This document shows positions 19,869 through 29,021 of a stretch of 64,000 nucleotides of DNA, piece by piece. The stretch spans positions 124,001 to 188,000 of the forward strand of contig NZ_CP013661.2 in assembly GCF_001465835.2 (NCBI RefSeq). The letters run 5' to 3'. The translations under genes and the position numbers were made by a program. Numbering within the stretch: position 1 is the first letter of the stretch; every line of letters starts with the position of its first letter. The notes under the pieces are model-generated. The model saw only the letters and a program-made list of their open reading frames with translations, searched no databases and had not been told where the DNA came from. The stretch comes from Planococcus kocurii (GTDB lineage Bacteria > Bacillota > Bacilli > Bacillales_A > Planococcaceae).

Positions 19869-21835
19869 ACAACTTCCTCCTCAGCGTGAATCAAATCATT
19901 TTCAAGTATGTTGCTGTCATCTTCTAATCCAAAGTCGACGTTGTTTTCAATCCATCGTCTTCTTGGTTCAACTTTATCCCCCATCAACGTAGTAATGCCG
20001 CGCTCTGCACGCGCACTATCTTCAATCGTTACACGAATAAGTGTACGGGTTTCGGGGTTCATCGTCGTTTCCCATAATTGGTCTGCGTTCATCTCGCCCA
20101 AACCTTTATAGCGCTGCAAGGTGTAGCCTTTACCAACTTTTTTAATCGATGCATCTAGATCGGCTTCCGTCCAGGCATAGTCGATTACTTCTTTTTTACC
20201 GACACCTCGAGAAACTTTGTATAACGGCGGCAAGGCGATAAACACTTTGCCCGCCTCTATTAATGGCTTCATGTAACGGAAGAAAAACGTCAAAAGTAGC
20301 ACTTGGATATGCGCGCCATCAGTATCAGCATCGGTCATGATAATGACTTTATTGTAGGCAATGTCATCGATTGAAAAGTCGGAAGAAACACCCCCACCAA
20401 TTGCATGGATAATCGTCGAAATCTCTTCGTTTTTCATAATTTCTTCCAATTTGGCTTTTTCGGTATTCACAACCTTACCGCGCAGTGGCAGAATAGCTTG
20501 GAAAGTTCTGTCGCGTCCTTGTTTTGCAGAACCACCGGCAGAGTCTCCCTCCACAAGGTACAGTTCATTTTTAGAAGCGTTACGAGATTGGGCAGGTGTT
20601 AATTTGCCAGATAGTAATGCATCTGATTTTTTGCGTTTTTTGCCGTTTCGCGCGTCTTCTCGTGCTTTTCGAGCTGCCAAACGAGCTTGAGACGCACGAA
20701 TTGCTTTCCGCACAAGCGAAGCACTAAGTTCTGCATTTTCTTCCAAAAAGTACATTAACTTTTGTGAAACGACTGAATCGACAATGCTGCGGGCTTCACT
20801 CGTCCCTAGTTTACTTTTTGTTTGACCTTCAAACTGTAGCATTGCTTCTGGAATACGCACTGAAATAATCGCTGCTAATCCTTCGCGAATATCAGAGCCT
20901 TCTAAGTTTTTATCTTTGTCTTTTAATAAATTAATCTTTCTAGCGTAATCATTAAAAACACGTGTCATAGCTGCTTTTGCACCAGTTTCATGCGTACCAC
21001 CATCACGAGTCCGGACGTTGTTAACGAACGATAAGATGGTTTCAGAATAGCCATCGTTAAACTGGAACGAAAATTCGATTTCCATTTCGTCCTGCTGACC
21101 TTCGATGTAAGCTACTGGATGCAGCACATCTTTTTCTTCGTTGAGGTAAGCGACAAATGCCTCAATTCCTGTTTCGTAATGAAAAATGTCTTTGGCTTGT
21201 GTTCGTTGATCGACTAACTCGATTTTTAGTCCTTTTAATAAGAAAGCAGACTCACGCAATCGTTCAGAAAGCGTTTCATAATTGTATTTAGAGACAGAGA
21301 AAATAGACTCATCTGGCAAGAAATGAATCATTGTGCCTGTTTCTTTTGTCGAACCAATTTCCTCTAAAGTTGTGGCAGGCTTGCCACCCTTTTCAAAGCG
21401 CTGGCGATATTTTTTGCCGTCACGGTAAATGGTCACTTCTAAAAAACTGGATAAGGCGTTGACGACAGATGCGCCAACACCATGCAAACCACCACTTGTT
21501 TTATAGCCACCTTGTCCGAACTTGCCGCCTGCATGCAAGACTGTCAGAATTACTTCAGGTGTAGGTTTCCCGCTCCGGTGCATACCGGTAGGCATACCAC
21601 GCCCAAAATCCCTCACACTGATGCTGTTGTCTTCGTGAATCGTAACGGCAATTTTATCTCCGTGTCCTGCAAGCGCTTCATCTACCGAGTTGTCCACAAT
21701 TTCATAGACCAAATGGTGAAGTCCTCGCGTATCTGTAGAACCGATATACATACCCGGACGTTTTCGAACGGCATCTAAGCCTTCGAGTACTTGAATTGCT
21801 TCTTCGTTGTATGCCGTATTTTGAATTTTAGCCAT
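19865..21835 (-). CDS. parE: DNA topoisomerase IV subunit B, 656 aa
   Basis: This is the ATPase subunit of topoisomerase IV. The GHKL ATP site is seen in [14 protein letters not shown] (about residue 45) and GRGMPTGMH. The TOPRIM domain carries [15 protein letters not shown] (about 425) and the DADTDGAHI Mg2+ site (about 497). The C-terminal [19 protein letters not shown] is the family signature. parE is first in a parEC operon, and the same gene order (yneT-parE-parC) is found in B. subtilis. TTGGAGGG precedes the ATG, and a LexA-type box lies just upstream. Confidence 0.95.
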   Translation of the reverse strand: MAKIQNTAYNEEAIQVLEGLDAVRKRPGMYIGSTDTRGLHHLVYEIVDNSVDEALAGHGDKIAVTIHEDNSISVRDFGRGMPTGMHRSGKPTPEVILTVLHAGGKFGQGGYKTSGGLHGVGASVVNALSSFLEVTIYRDGKKYRQRFEKGGKPATTLEEIGSTKETGTMIHFLPDESIFSVSKYNYETLSERLRESAFLLKGLKIELVDQRTQAKDIFHYETGIEAFVAYLNEEKDVLHPVAYIEGQQDEMEIEFSFQFNDGYSETILSFVNNVRTRDGGTHETGAKAAMTRVFNDYARKINLLKDKDKNLEGSDIREGLAAIISVRIPEAMLQFEGQTKSKLGTSEARSIVDSVVSQKLMYFLEENAELSASLVRKAIRASQARLAARKAREDARNGKKRKKSDALLSGKLTPAQSRNASKNELYLVEGDSAGGSAKQGRDRTFQAILPLRGKVVNTEKAKLEEIMKNEEISTIIHAIGGGVSSDFSIDDIAYNKVIIMTDADTDGAHIQVLLLTFFFRYMKPLIEAGKVFIALPPLYKVSRGVGKKEVIDYAWTEADLDASIKKVGKGYTLQRYKGLGEMNADQLWETTMNPETRTLIRVTIEDSARAERGITTLMGDKVEPRRRWIENNVDFGLEDDSNILENDLIHAEEEVV

Positions 21836-21849
21836 CTAATTCCCTCCAA

Positions 21850-21863
21850 CAAACATTTGTTCG
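21850..21863 (-). promoter_or_regulatory. LexA (SOS) box before parE
   Basis: The minus strand reads CGAACAAATGTTTG, which fits the B. subtilis-type SOS box CGAAC-N4-GTTYG. It ends 14 nt before the parE start. I recall parEC being reported as LexA-bound in B. subtilis, which would match. The position close to the ribosome binding site suggests it lies downstream of the transcription start and would block elongation or initiation. Confidence 0.6.
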
Positions 21864-21916
21864 CTTTTTAATCTCTCTTTATCGTATTCTATTTCCAGGT
21901 CATCTGTCAAACTTCA

Positions 21917-21942
21917 TAGAAAAAGAGCGCCGAGCGCCCTTT
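21917..21942 (-). terminator. Terminator of yneT-like gene
   Basis: On the minus strand AGGGCGC/GCGCTCT pairs around a TCG loop (one G-U pair), followed by TTTTT, 13 nt after the stop codon. Confidence 0.7.
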
Positions 21943-21954
21943 AGCGGTGATGCC

Positions 21955-22368
21955 TTATTTCAGAATGGCGTGTTCCACTTTGACACAACGATCCATAATG
22001 ACAGTATAGCCTGCATCACTGAGTCGATTAAAGACATTTTCATCTACTACATTTAGTTGTGTCCAAAATACAGGACACTCCATTTTCATAAATTCATTTG
22101 CGATATCTTCTAGAAACTCACTGCGCCTAAACACGTTAACGATATCTACTTTGCCCGGAATGTCACTTAACGAAGCATAACTTTTCTCACCCAGCACAAC
22201 ATCTGCTAGTGGATTTACCGGAATGATACGATATCCTGCTCGTTGCATAGATTCTGAGACGATATAGGAAGTTCTGCTAGGGTTTGGGCTAAGGCCAACA
22301 ACCGCAATGGTTTTTGCCTGATCGAGTATTTTTTTAATTTCTACACGGCTAGGATTGTTCAAAATCAT
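21955..22368 (-). CDS. yneT: CoA-binding (Rossmann) protein YneT, 137 aa
   Basis: The protein is a single CoA_binding_2 domain: a Rossmann glycine motif in KTIAVVGLSPNPSRTSY (about residue 20) and a second strand set in GKVDIVNVFRRSEFLEDI. Related domains form the CoA-binding half of succinyl-CoA synthetases, but these free-standing proteins have no assigned reaction. Its place next to parE and divergent from plsY matches B. subtilis yneT. The start ATG was preferred over the GTG one codon upstream because it sits better behind AAGGACAG. Confidence 0.82.
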   Translation of the reverse strand: MILNNPSRVEIKKILDQAKTIAVVGLSPNPSRTSYIVSESMQRAGYRIIPVNPLADVVLGEKSYASLSDIPGKVDIVNVFRRSEFLEDIANEFMKMECPVFWTQLNVVDENVFNRLSDAGYTVIMDRCVKVEHAILK

Positions 22369-22498
22369 CACCTGTCCTTTTTATTCTATCATACACGATT
22401 TTGTTCTGTCTGTTGAATAATGTGTCGTCTATTGTTTAAAGAACTTCAGTCATGGTAAACTAAAACTACAAAATAAGCTTGTTGTAAAGGAGTTCCTC

Positions 22499-23092
22499 AT
22501 GACGATATTGCTGCCTATTCTATTAGCTTACCTGCTTGGCTCGATTCCTTCTGCCTTATGGATCGGAAAATTATTCTATAACACAGACATCCGCACAAAA
22601 GGAAGTGGCAATTTAGGAGCTACAAATACCTTTCGGACACTCGGAAAAAAAGCAGGAATTGTTGTAACAATACTAGATATCTTAAAAGGAACAGCGGCTA
22701 CACTAATTCCTTTTTATATCGCTACTGATATTCATCCCTTATTACTTGGTGTCATTGCTGTTATTGGTCACATTTATCCCGTGTTTGCTAAGTTTAAAGG
22801 AGGCAAAGCAGTTGCCACTTCTGGCGGCATTTTGATCGGTTATCAATGGCCATTGTTTATTATGGCGGTAGCTGTGTTCTTAGTTGCATTAAAAATCACA
22901 AAAATGGTATCATTATCTTCAATTATATTGGCGGTCGTTTTTATCGTTTACATTTCCATTTACACAATTTTTTCAGCAGATTACTTGTTTATGGCCGTGA
23001 TTTATGTTTTAGCGCTATTCATTATTTTCCGTCACCGCGCCAACATTACCCGAATTCGAGCTGGCACGGAACCCAAAATCAGCTGGATGTAA
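22499..23092 (+). CDS. plsY: Acyl-phosphate:glycerol-3-phosphate acyltransferase PlsY, 197 aa
   Basis: This enzyme makes lysophosphatidate, the first step of membrane phospholipid synthesis in Gram-positives, using acyl-phosphate from PlsX. It is an integral membrane protein with five hydrophobic segments. The three conserved PlsY motifs are present: GSIPSALWIGK (about 16), KGSGNLGATNTFR (about 36), and the glycine-rich GHIYPVFAKFKGGKAVAT (about 90). AAAGGAG precedes the ATG. It is followed 20 nt later by the yneR-like gene, so the two form an operon. Confidence 0.95.
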   Translation: MTILLPILLAYLLGSIPSALWIGKLFYNTDIRTKGSGNLGATNTFRTLGKKAGIVVTILDILKGTAATLIPFYIATDIHPLLLGVIAVIGHIYPVFAKFKGGKAVATSGGILIGYQWPLFIMAVAVFLVALKITKMVSLSSIILAVVFIVYISIYTIFSADYLFMAVIYVLALFIIFRHRANITRIRAGTEPKISWM

Positions 23093-23112
23093 CCAGTGGA
23101 AGGACGTGTAAT

Positions 23113-23403
23113 ATGCAAATTAACATTAGCAACGACGCTCTCGATTGGTTTAAAAAAGAAATGGAAGTCGTATCCGGAGAAGCTGTTCGCTTTTTTGTCC
23201 GGTATGGCGGTTCAAGCAAGCTGCAGCCTGGTTTTTCATTAGGAGTCACAAAAGATCAACCAAATGAAATAGCAGCCAAAGTAGAGCAAGATAAAGTTAT
23301 TTACTTTGTCGAACAAAACGATGTTTGGTATTTTGACGGACACAATCTTGATGTCAGTGTTAACGATGACTTACACGAACTCGATTATTCATACACAAAA
23401 TAA
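23113..23403 (+). CDS. yneR: HesB/YneR-family protein, 96 aa
   Basis: This is a small HesB-like (IscA-fold) protein that lacks the three iron-sulfur cysteines of true A-type carriers, as is typical of the YneR group. Recognisable features are the start MQINISNDALDWFKKE and the VRFFVRYGGSSKLQPGFSLG loop. The function is unknown. The frame chosen starts at the ATG at 23113, after GGAAGGA, rather than at the in-frame ATG inside plsY. Gene order plsY-yneR is the same as in B. subtilis (yneS-yneR). Confidence 0.82.
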   Translation: MQINISNDALDWFKKEMEVVSGEAVRFFVRYGGSSKLQPGFSLGVTKDQPNEIAAKVEQDKVIYFVEQNDVWYFDGHNLDVSVNDDLHELDYSYTK

Positions 23404-23436
23404 AAAAGCATGAGCTATTCATGCTTTTTTATTTTG
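23399..23436. terminator. Bidirectional terminator between convergent yneR and yneQ
   Basis: Stem AAATAAAAAAGCATGA/TCATGCTTTTTTATTT with a 5-nt loop and T runs on both strands. The yneQ stop codon lies inside it. Confidence 0.85.
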
Positions 23437-23727
23437 CAGTTTATTCAGTTGGTCTAAATGGCCCTCACGTTGCAAAATTTCACGTTGGCGTTCGCCAAAC
23501 AAATCAAAATGCGGATAATCCCCCCGTAAATCCATCCATTGACGTTGCAATCCGTACTGTTTCCCCCAAGTTTCCAACTTATTTAAGTCGCAGCACCCCA
23601 CTTTTGTGACCGTACTGCAGCCTGGGAAACGATCGTCTACCCAATAATGAGTCAAAAATGAAATTTCACCGCTCTCGACTCCTTGTTTCCAACGTTCGAG
23701 TTCGTATCGTTTAATTCCGAACGCCAT
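23419..23727 (-). CDS. yneQ: Conserved protein YneQ-like, 102 aa
   Basis: I recognise this as the YneQ type from MAFGIKRYELERWKQGVESG and the FLTHYWVDDRFPGC segment, plus the position between yneP and yneR as in B. subtilis. The function is unknown. The start chosen overlaps the end of the thioesterase gene by 17 nt and has AGGTG five bases upstream, suggesting translational coupling. A longer in-frame reading (to 23877) lies wholly inside the thioesterase gene and is not credible. The protein has three Cys/His-rich positions (GCSTVTKVGCC), which may bind metal. Confidence 0.75.
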   Translation of the reverse strand: MAFGIKRYELERWKQGVESGEISFLTHYWVDDRFPGCSTVTKVGCCDLNKLETWGKQYGLQRQWMDLRGDYPHFDLFGERQREILQREGHLDQLNKLQNKKA

Positions 23728-24151
23728 CTGGCACCTGCTTTTTGATTTCTTCGTATTTTTTATGCCATTCGGGGTTAACTTTTTGAATGGAAATCGGTCG
23801 GAATGACTCTTTTTTAACAACAATATGCTCAGACATTGCGGTTGCGGCAATTGTTCCGTCTTCGTGAATGATTTCATAGCCGTATTTTGTCCGCAAACGG
23901 CCGTGCTCCTCTACCCATGTTCGCACAAACGCTTTTTGGCCATATCGTAGAGCTGCCTTGTATTGAATGGAGATATCCATTACGGGCGATAGGTATCCAT
24001 CTTTCTCCATACCAGCATATGTAAAGCCTATATCTTCAATCAACTTGGTACGTCCTATCTCTAGCCAAATAATATAATTGGCATGATAGACGACGCCCAT
24101 TTGATCGGTTTCTGCGTAACGGATTTCAATTTCTTTTTCACTTATAAACAT
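23711..24151 (-). CDS. yneP: Acyl-CoA thioesterase, 4HBT hot-dog family (YneP-like), 146 aa
   Basis: The hot-dog fold signature is clear: IRYAETDQMGVVYHANYIIW (about residue 9) contains the catalytic Asp of 4-hydroxybenzoyl-CoA-thioesterase-like enzymes, followed by RTKLIEDIGF. It should hydrolyse an acyl-CoA; the acyl group is unknown. GAGGTGAAATAGAC precedes the ATG. Translational overlap with yneQ indicates a two-gene unit. Its location beside citB is as in B. subtilis. Confidence 0.87.
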   Translation of the reverse strand: MFISEKEIEIRYAETDQMGVVYHANYIIWLEIGRTKLIEDIGFTYAGMEKDGYLSPVMDISIQYKAALRYGQKAFVRTWVEEHGRLRTKYGYEIIHEDGTIAATAMSEHIVVKKESFRPISIQKVNPEWHKKYEEIKKQVPDGVRN

Positions 24152-24254
24152 GTCTATTTCACCTCTTTATCAGTATACAAGAAATTTCTTTTTGGTTGTA
24201 CCAAATCAATTTCTTTAACTCCTTGGCTACAGCAAATAACCGATTACAAAGAGA

Positions 24255-24288
24255 AATAAGCTGTCGGGAAATTCCCCGACAGCTTATT
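24255..24288 (-). terminator. Probable terminator of citB
   Basis: A 15-bp stem AATAAGCTGTCGGGG/CCCGACAGCTTATT (asymmetric loop) lies 11 nt beyond the citB stop codon. The T tract is broken (TTATTTCTC), so efficiency is uncertain. Confidence 0.65.
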
Positions 24289-24298
24289 GAGTTGGTTC

Positions 24299-27013
24299 TT
24301 ATACTTCTAGTAATTTGTTACGTAGTACCATTTGTAAGATACCGCCGTGACGGAAATAATCTACTTCCACTTCAGAATCAAAGCGTGCGAGTACTTGGAA
24401 CTCCGTTACTTTACCGTTTTCAGCAGTAGCTGTAACCGTAAGAACGTCGCGTGGTTTCACGTCATCAGTTAAGTTAACGCTGATTGTTTCGTGTCCAGTT
24501 AATCCAAGAGAATCTGCGCTTTCACCGTTGACGAATTGCAACGGTAAAACACCCATCATCACGAGGTTTGAACGGTGAATACGCTCATAGCTTTCTGCGA
24601 TAACTGTTTTGATGCCTAAAAGGAAGGTTCCTTTAGCTGCCCAGTCACGAGAAGAACCCATGCCGTAATCTTTACCAGTCAAGACTACAAGTCCTGTGCC
24701 TTGTTCCTGATACTTCATCGCTGCGTCATAAATCGCCATTGTTTCGCCCGTTGGCCAGTAAGTTGTATACCCACCAGTTGTCCCTGGAGCTACTTGGTTA
24801 CGGATACGGATGTTCGCAAATGTTCCGCGCATCATGACTTCGTGGTTACCACGACGAGATCCGTAAGAGTTAAAGTTACGAGGCTCAACGCCGTTTTCAC
24901 GAAGGTATAGACCTGCTGGCGTATCTTTACCAATCGCACCAGCTGGTGAAATATGGTCAGTCGTGATAGAATCTGCGAATTTCGCAACGACACGTAGACC
25001 AGATAATGCTTGAATTGGTGCTGGCTCTTTAGATAAGCCTTCAAAGAATGGCGGGTTTTGGATATAAGTTGATGTCGAATCAAACTCATACAAAGAATCG
25101 TCATTTGTTTCGATTGCATTCCATGCTTCGTTTTCGTTAAATACATGCTCGTATTCTTTACGGAACAATTCTGGAGTAACCGTATCTTTAACTGTTTTTT
25201 TGATTTCTTCAGTTGTTGGCCAGATGTCTTTGAAGAAGACATCTTTACCTTCTTTGTCTTTACCAATTGGATCTACTGCAAAGTCGATATCCACTGTTCC
25301 AGCAAGTGCATAAGCTACAACTAGCATTGGAGATGCCAAGTAGTTTGCTTTGACAAGTGGGTGAATACGTCCTTCAAAGTTACGGTTACCAGACAATACA
25401 GACGATACCAGTAAATCGTTATCAAGAATTGCTTCTTCGATTTCTGGAAGCAATGGACCTGAGTTACCGATACATGTTGTACAGCCATATCCGACTAAGT
25501 TAAAGCCGATTTGGTTCATGTAATCTAGTAAACCAGAATCGTTCAAGTAACCTGTAACGACTTTAGATCCTGGAGCTAATGAAGTTTTCACATAAGCAGG
25601 TGGAGTTAATCCTTTTTCTACTGCTTTTTTCGCTACTAATCCAGCACCTAGCATTACGTATGGGTTAGAAGTGTTTGTACAAGACGTAATTGCTGCAATT
25701 GCCAGTGCACCGGTCTTCATTTCAGCAGTTCTGCCGTCTTTAAAGTTAACCGTTGCTGTTTTCGCAATTTCTGCTTCATCAAGTGCAAAACCATGTGGCC
25801 CTTCTTCGCCTGTTACAGCTTTGTTGAACTCAGTTTTCATTTGAGATAACGGAATCAAATCTTGTGGACGTTTCGGTCCTGCAAGGTTTGGTTCGATTTC
25901 AGTAAGGTCAATTTCCACAAGGTCTGTGTAGATTGGTTCTTCGTTATCGACTGTAAAGAACATGTCGTTTGCTTGCAAATAGGTTTTTGTTACAGCAATT
26001 TGATCTGCATCACGTGCAGTTAAACGCATGTAATCTAGTGCTTCTTCATCTACTGGGAAGAATCCGCAAGTAGCGCCGTATTCTGGAGCCATGTTGGCAA
26101 TTGTTGCACGGTCAGCAAGTGGCAGTGTTGTAACACCAGGGCCGAAGAACTCAACAAATTTACCAACTACGCCTTTTTTACGTAATGTTTGTGTCACTTT
26201 TAATGCCAAATCGGTAGCTGTTGCACCGTTTGGAAGTTCGCCAGTCATTTTAACGCCGATAACTTCTGGAATTGGGAAGTAAGAAGGTTGTCCGAGCATG
26301 CCCGCTTCAGCTTCAATACCACCAACGCCCCATCCAAGAACACCGATTCCGTTGATCATTGTCGTATGTGAATCTGTTCCAACTAATGTATCAGGGAAAG
26401 TTTCAAATGTACCGTCAGTGTTTTCAACTGCATGGACAACATTTGCCAAGTACTCAAGGTTAACTTGGTGAACGATACCTGTTGCAGGTGGAACTGCACG
26501 GTAGTTGTCGTATGCTTTTTGAGCCCAGCTAAGGAACTGGTAACGCTCGGCGTTGCGATCAAACTCGAGCTCCATGTTGATGCGCAGTGCATCTTCTGTC
26601 CCGTAATTATCCACTTGAACCGAGTGATCAATAACAAGATCGACTGGAATTTCAGGGTTGATTTTGTTTGGGTCTCCACCCATTTCAGCCATTGCTGAAC
26701 GAAGTGCGGCCAAATCAACGACTACTGGTACGCCTGTGAAATCTTGCAAGATAACGCGTGAAGGTTTGAATGGAACTTCTGCCTCTTTGTTCGCATCTTT
26801 GCCCCATTTTGCTAATTCTTCTACGTGCTCGTCTTTGATAACATATCCATCATGCTGACGCAATACAGATTCCAATAGAACTTTAATCGAATAAGGAAGG
26901 CGTGATACTTTAGCGATCCCTGCTTCTTCTAATGCAGCTAAACGATAATAATTATACGTTTTGCCGTTAAGCTCAAAAGAAGTGCGGCTGTTGTGCAAGC
27001 TGCTCTTTGCCAT
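24299..27013 (-). CDS. citB: Aconitate hydratase, 904 aa
   Basis: The TCA-cycle enzyme converts citrate to isocitrate. It is the AcnA/IRP1 type, which in Bacillus also binds iron-responsive RNA when its cluster is lost. The 4Fe-4S ligands are in [12 protein letters not shown] (about residue 437) and [13 protein letters not shown] (about 503-506). The swivel domain at the C-terminus carries [12 protein letters not shown]. Length is normal. AAGGAGG precedes the ATG. The promoter at 27073-27101 is sigma-A-like, and the gene appears monocistronic. Confidence 0.96.
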   Translation of the reverse strand: MAKSSLHNSRTSFELNGKTYNYYRLAALEEAGIAKVSRLPYSIKVLLESVLRQHDGYVIKDEHVEELAKWGKDANKEAEVPFKPSRVILQDFTGVPVVVDLAALRSAMAEMGGDPNKINPEIPVDLVIDHSVQVDNYGTEDALRINMELEFDRNAERYQFLSWAQKAYDNYRAVPPATGIVHQVNLEYLANVVHAVENTDGTFETFPDTLVGTDSHTTMINGIGVLGWGVGGIEAEAGMLGQPSYFPIPEVIGVKMTGELPNGATATDLALKVTQTLRKKGVVGKFVEFFGPGVTTLPLADRATIANMAPEYGATCGFFPVDEEALDYMRLTARDADQIAVTKTYLQANDMFFTVDNEEPIYTDLVEIDLTEIEPNLAGPKRPQDLIPLSQMKTEFNKAVTGEEGPHGFALDEAEIAKTATVNFKDGRTAEMKTGALAIAAITSCTNTSNPYVMLGAGLVAKKAVEKGLTPPAYVKTSLAPGSKVVTGYLNDSGLLDYMNQIGFNLVGYGCTTCIGNSGPLLPEIEEAILDNDLLVSSVLSGNRNFEGRIHPLVKANYLASPMLVVAYALAGTVDIDFAVDPIGKDKEGKDVFFKDIWPTTEEIKKTVKDTVTPELFRKEYEHVFNENEAWNAIETNDDSLYEFDSTSTYIQNPPFFEGLSKEPAPIQALSGLRVVAKFADSITTDHISPAGAIGKDTPAGLYLRENGVEPRNFNSYGSRRGNHEVMMRGTFANIRIRNQVAPGTTGGYTTYWPTGETMAIYDAAMKYQEQGTGLVVLTGKDYGMGSSRDWAAKGTFLLGIKTVIAESYERIHRSNLVMMGVLPLQFVNGESADSLGLTGHETISVNLTDDVKPRDVLTVTATAENGKVTEFQVLARFDSEVEVDYFRHGGILQMVLRNKLLEV

Positions 27014-27072
27014 ATGTGTTTTCCTCCTTTGAATCTTCTGAAAAGCCCGTGGTAGCGCTTCTCTCCTCTTCT

Positions 27073-27101
27073 ATCATACCGAATGCAGGAGCATAAGTAA
27101 A
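27073..27101 (-). promoter_or_regulatory. Putative sigma-A promoter of citB
   Basis: Minus strand reads TTTACT, 17-bp spacer, TATGAT, about 60 nt upstream of the citB start. CcpC- or CodY-type operators could not be assigned. Confidence 0.5.
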
Positions 27102-27141
27102 TTACATTAAAATTATAGAATGTGATAAGTTTTTTGAATGA

Positions 27142-27645
27142 CTATTCTTTTTCGCCATCAAGTTTTCTTAAGGTCTTCTCTAACTGCTTGAAGTGACGCT
27201 TTTCATGCAGTCCAACAAATGGAAACCATTGGCTCAGTGGAACTTTTCCGAATACCGGATGATCCATTGATTTTTGCGCAAGTTGTTCCGGCGTTGCTAA
27301 ACCATATACTTCGTACAAGAAATTATGCGAGTCATTTAATCGCTTTTTCATTTCTTCTAGTGTGACAAAATCGTTTGTAGGAATCACATTTTTAGGCGCC
27401 TCCACTTTAAACGACCGATTGGCTGTTAATGCAATTGGTTTTTTAAGAGCTTTTTCACTGGCATCATTTTTAAGTTCTAAGGAAACACCTTTTGCAACCG
27501 TCGTTTCCATAAGTTGAAGATGATCTAAAATCTGAAGAGCTGACCATTCTTCCGCTGATGGTTTCTGGTTTAGTTTTTCATCCGTCATCCCTTCTACTGC
27601 CTGAAGAATTTGATTTCTGATTTTCGCATTATCTTCTTTGAACAT
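27142..27645 (-). CDS. DinB-superfamily (DinB_2) protein, 167 aa
   Basis: This is a four-helix DinB/YfiT-type protein. Metal-site His residues of the family are visible in LQILDHLQLMETTV (about residue 38), and in VGLHEKRHFKQLEK near the C-terminus. The family contains bacillithiol S-transferases and other thiol-dependent enzymes; the activity here is not known. The start (MFKEDNAKI) follows AAGGTGG; a 15-residue longer reading lacks an RBS. Despite the name it is unrelated to DNA polymerase IV. It is transcribed away from the recombinase-like gene, with which it shares a 222-bp intergenic region. Confidence 0.8.
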   Translation of the reverse strand: MFKEDNAKIRNQILQAVEGMTDEKLNQKPSAEEWSALQILDHLQLMETTVAKGVSLELKNDASEKALKKPIALTANRSFKVEAPKNVIPTNDFVTLEEMKKRLNDSHNFLYEVYGLATPEQLAQKSMDHPVFGKVPLSQWFPFVGLHEKRHFKQLEKTLRKLDGEKE

Positions 27646-27759
27646 GTTTTTTTCCACCTTTTTTGTCTGATTGCCTATCTCTCTTAACATACCCTAATCT
27701 ATTCGAATTATATACATTGTTTCGGAACGATTTCCTTGTTACCTACAACAACGCGATAC

Positions 27760-27803
27760 ATTTTCCCTAGTTGATCGTGGTACTGCGATCAACTAGGGAA
27801 AAT
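27760..27803. repeat. 44-bp perfect dyad (18-bp arms, 8-bp spacer)
   Basis: The arms ATTTTCCCTAGTTGATCG and CGATCAACTAGGGAAAAT are perfect complements around the asymmetric spacer TGGTACTG. It sits in the divergent region between the DinB-superfamily and recombinase-like genes, just upstream of the latter's promoter. No T run follows on either strand and no transcript is expected to end here. It may be an operator or a recombinase-type arm-spacer-arm site. Confidence 0.75.
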
Positions 27804-27825
27804 ACGTTCTATTTTTCTGAATTAA

Positions 27826-27834
27826 TGGTATAAT
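27826..27834 (+). promoter_or_regulatory. Extended -10 promoter of the recombinase-like gene
   Basis: TGGTATAAT matches the extended -10 consensus TGnTATAAT, 34 nt before the start codon. The -35 position (GTTCTA, 27806-27811) is poor, as expected for extended -10 promoters. Confidence 0.55.
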
Positions 27835-27867
27835 TTAAGGAAATCCATTTAGAAGAGGTGACGCATA

Positions 27868-28737
27868 ATGCCTTATGGTTATGAAAAATTCCGACTGGAT
27901 AACGGCATTAGTCCGAATACGGTTGTTCATGAAGTCCAATTGATTCGCTCGCTCTTCGCCTTTCTGAGACATACCTATAAAAAACCGGTAGAACCGCATG
28001 ACATCCGTCCTTCTGACATCCAACAGTTTCTCCAGGACCAGCATGCATCCGGTATTAAAGACAGTACGTTGAACCGCAAACTAATTTACATTAGAAGATG
28101 GTTTGATTATATGTGGCAAATTGGACGCATACCAAACGATTTTATGCCCAAATTTAAATTTAATCGAAAGCTTGACTTGACGCCTTCTGATATCTATTTA
28201 AATTATGAAGATTTGCTGAAAAAGAAAGACGCTGTGCTGCAAACTGACAGTTTGTCGTTAAATGCCAAAATTCTCTATATTTTATATCTACGTGGCCTTC
28301 GACTTCGAGATATGGTTACCATCGATGTTGATAATTTTGATGACGGCAATGGACAACTGACTTTAATCGTCGAGAAAAAAGACGGCTATCAATGCCGCCT
28401 AGAATTTTTAGACAAAGAGATTCCCGTCATGCTTGACGGAATCGAACGTGCTGTATTTCGTGGTACGCCGTATTTATTGTCATCTAAAGTGAAAAACGAA
28501 TACACCTTATTTCAGATGGGCTCGCTATCTGATTACACAGAAGCGCTATCCTCTTTTGTTGGCATGCCCATGCGCTCTGGCGATATCCGCTTTGCTTATG
28601 TTCATTATCTCTATTCAGTGAAACATAAAAACTTGGAAGACATTCAAGAAATACTTGGCGTCTCGATTGACTCAGCATCGCGTATCCTCAAAGACTCGCT
28701 CGTTCGACTGAAAAAAAGAGAAAGTGGCACAAATTAA
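27868..28737 (+). CDS. Tyrosine-recombinase-like protein lacking catalytic residues, 289 aa
   Basis: The architecture is that of an XerC/D-type recombinase: an N-terminal SAM-like core-binding domain (residues 8-90, with IQQFLQDQHASGIKDSTLNR) and a C-terminal catalytic-like domain. In the latter, Arg I is kept (YLRGLRLRDM, about 140), but the HxxR box reads GDIR (His to Gly), the LLGH box reads ILGV, and where the nucleophile Tyr belongs the sequence is SASRILKDSL. No Tyr occurs in the last 25 residues. It therefore should bind DNA but not cut it. It is full-length with GAGGTG and ATG intact and a terminator, so it is not a decayed gene by appearance. The adjoining 44-bp dyad may be its site. 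Confidence 0.75.
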   Translation: MPYGYEKFRLDNGISPNTVVHEVQLIRSLFAFLRHTYKKPVEPHDIRPSDIQQFLQDQHASGIKDSTLNRKLIYIRRWFDYMWQIGRIPNDFMPKFKFNRKLDLTPSDIYLNYEDLLKKKDAVLQTDSLSLNAKILYILYLRGLRLRDMVTIDVDNFDDGNGQLTLIVEKKDGYQCRLEFLDKEIPVMLDGIERAVFRGTPYLLSSKVKNEYTLFQMGSLSDYTEALSSFVGMPMRSGDIRFAYVHYLYSVKHKNLEDIQEILGVSIDSASRILKDSLVRLKKRESGTN

Positions 28738-28776
28738 AACAGCCTATCCCCGTGTAAATAGGGATAGGCTGTTTTA
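28736..28776. terminator. Bidirectional terminator
   Basis: Stem AAAACAGCCTATCCC/GGGATAGGCTGTTTT with a 10-nt loop between the convergent recombinase-like gene and the 35-aa membrane peptide gene. Confidence 0.85.
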
Positions 28777-28786
28777 CTAGTTCCAA

Positions 28787-28894
28787 TCATGTGAAAAAAC
28801 CAAAGTCCAAAGCAAAATTTAAAATAAGCAATGTATGAATTGCGACAAAAATCATTGCTTGTCTATTCAATTTCTCAACATTTTCGTATTGCAT
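28787..28894 (-). CDS. Small membrane peptide, 35 aa, unknown
   Basis: The start ATG follows GAGAGGGTGG at 5-6 nt. It encodes a short charged head (MQYENVEKLNRQA) and one hydrophobic helix (about residues 14-33) ending DFGFFT. It ends next to a bidirectional terminator, which supports it being transcribed. I do not recognise the family. Confidence 0.5.
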   Translation of the reverse strand: MQYENVEKLNRQAMIFVAIHTLLILNFALDFGFFT

Positions 28895-28990
28895 ATGGAC
28901 CACCCTCTCTTCTTAATAGTCTGATTATACTGAAAAGTTATTACAATAGCAAGAATTTTTTCTCCAAAGCGAGCTGCAAAAATTAACTAT

Positions 28991-29021
28991 TTGAGTGTTG
29001 TTCGCAAGCTTGCGGTATACT
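28991..29021 (+). promoter_or_regulatory. Putative pncA promoter with palindrome
   Basis: TTGAGT, 19-bp spacer, TATACT precede pncA by 30 nt. The spacer contains the perfect palindrome CGCAAGCTTGCG (29003-29014), and TTGCGAA recurs at 29031. This could be an operator. The long spacer makes the promoter call tentative. Confidence 0.4.

Noticed and set aside
21482..21778. Plus-strand frames inside parE, and similar frames inside parC, citB, mutAB and lpdV
   Set aside because: Antisense shadows of well-supported genes; no RBS and no recognisable protein features.
22846..23112. Long in-frame extension of the YneR-like gene into plsY
   Set aside because: It would overlap plsY in another frame and lacks an RBS; the ATG at 23113 has a proper site.
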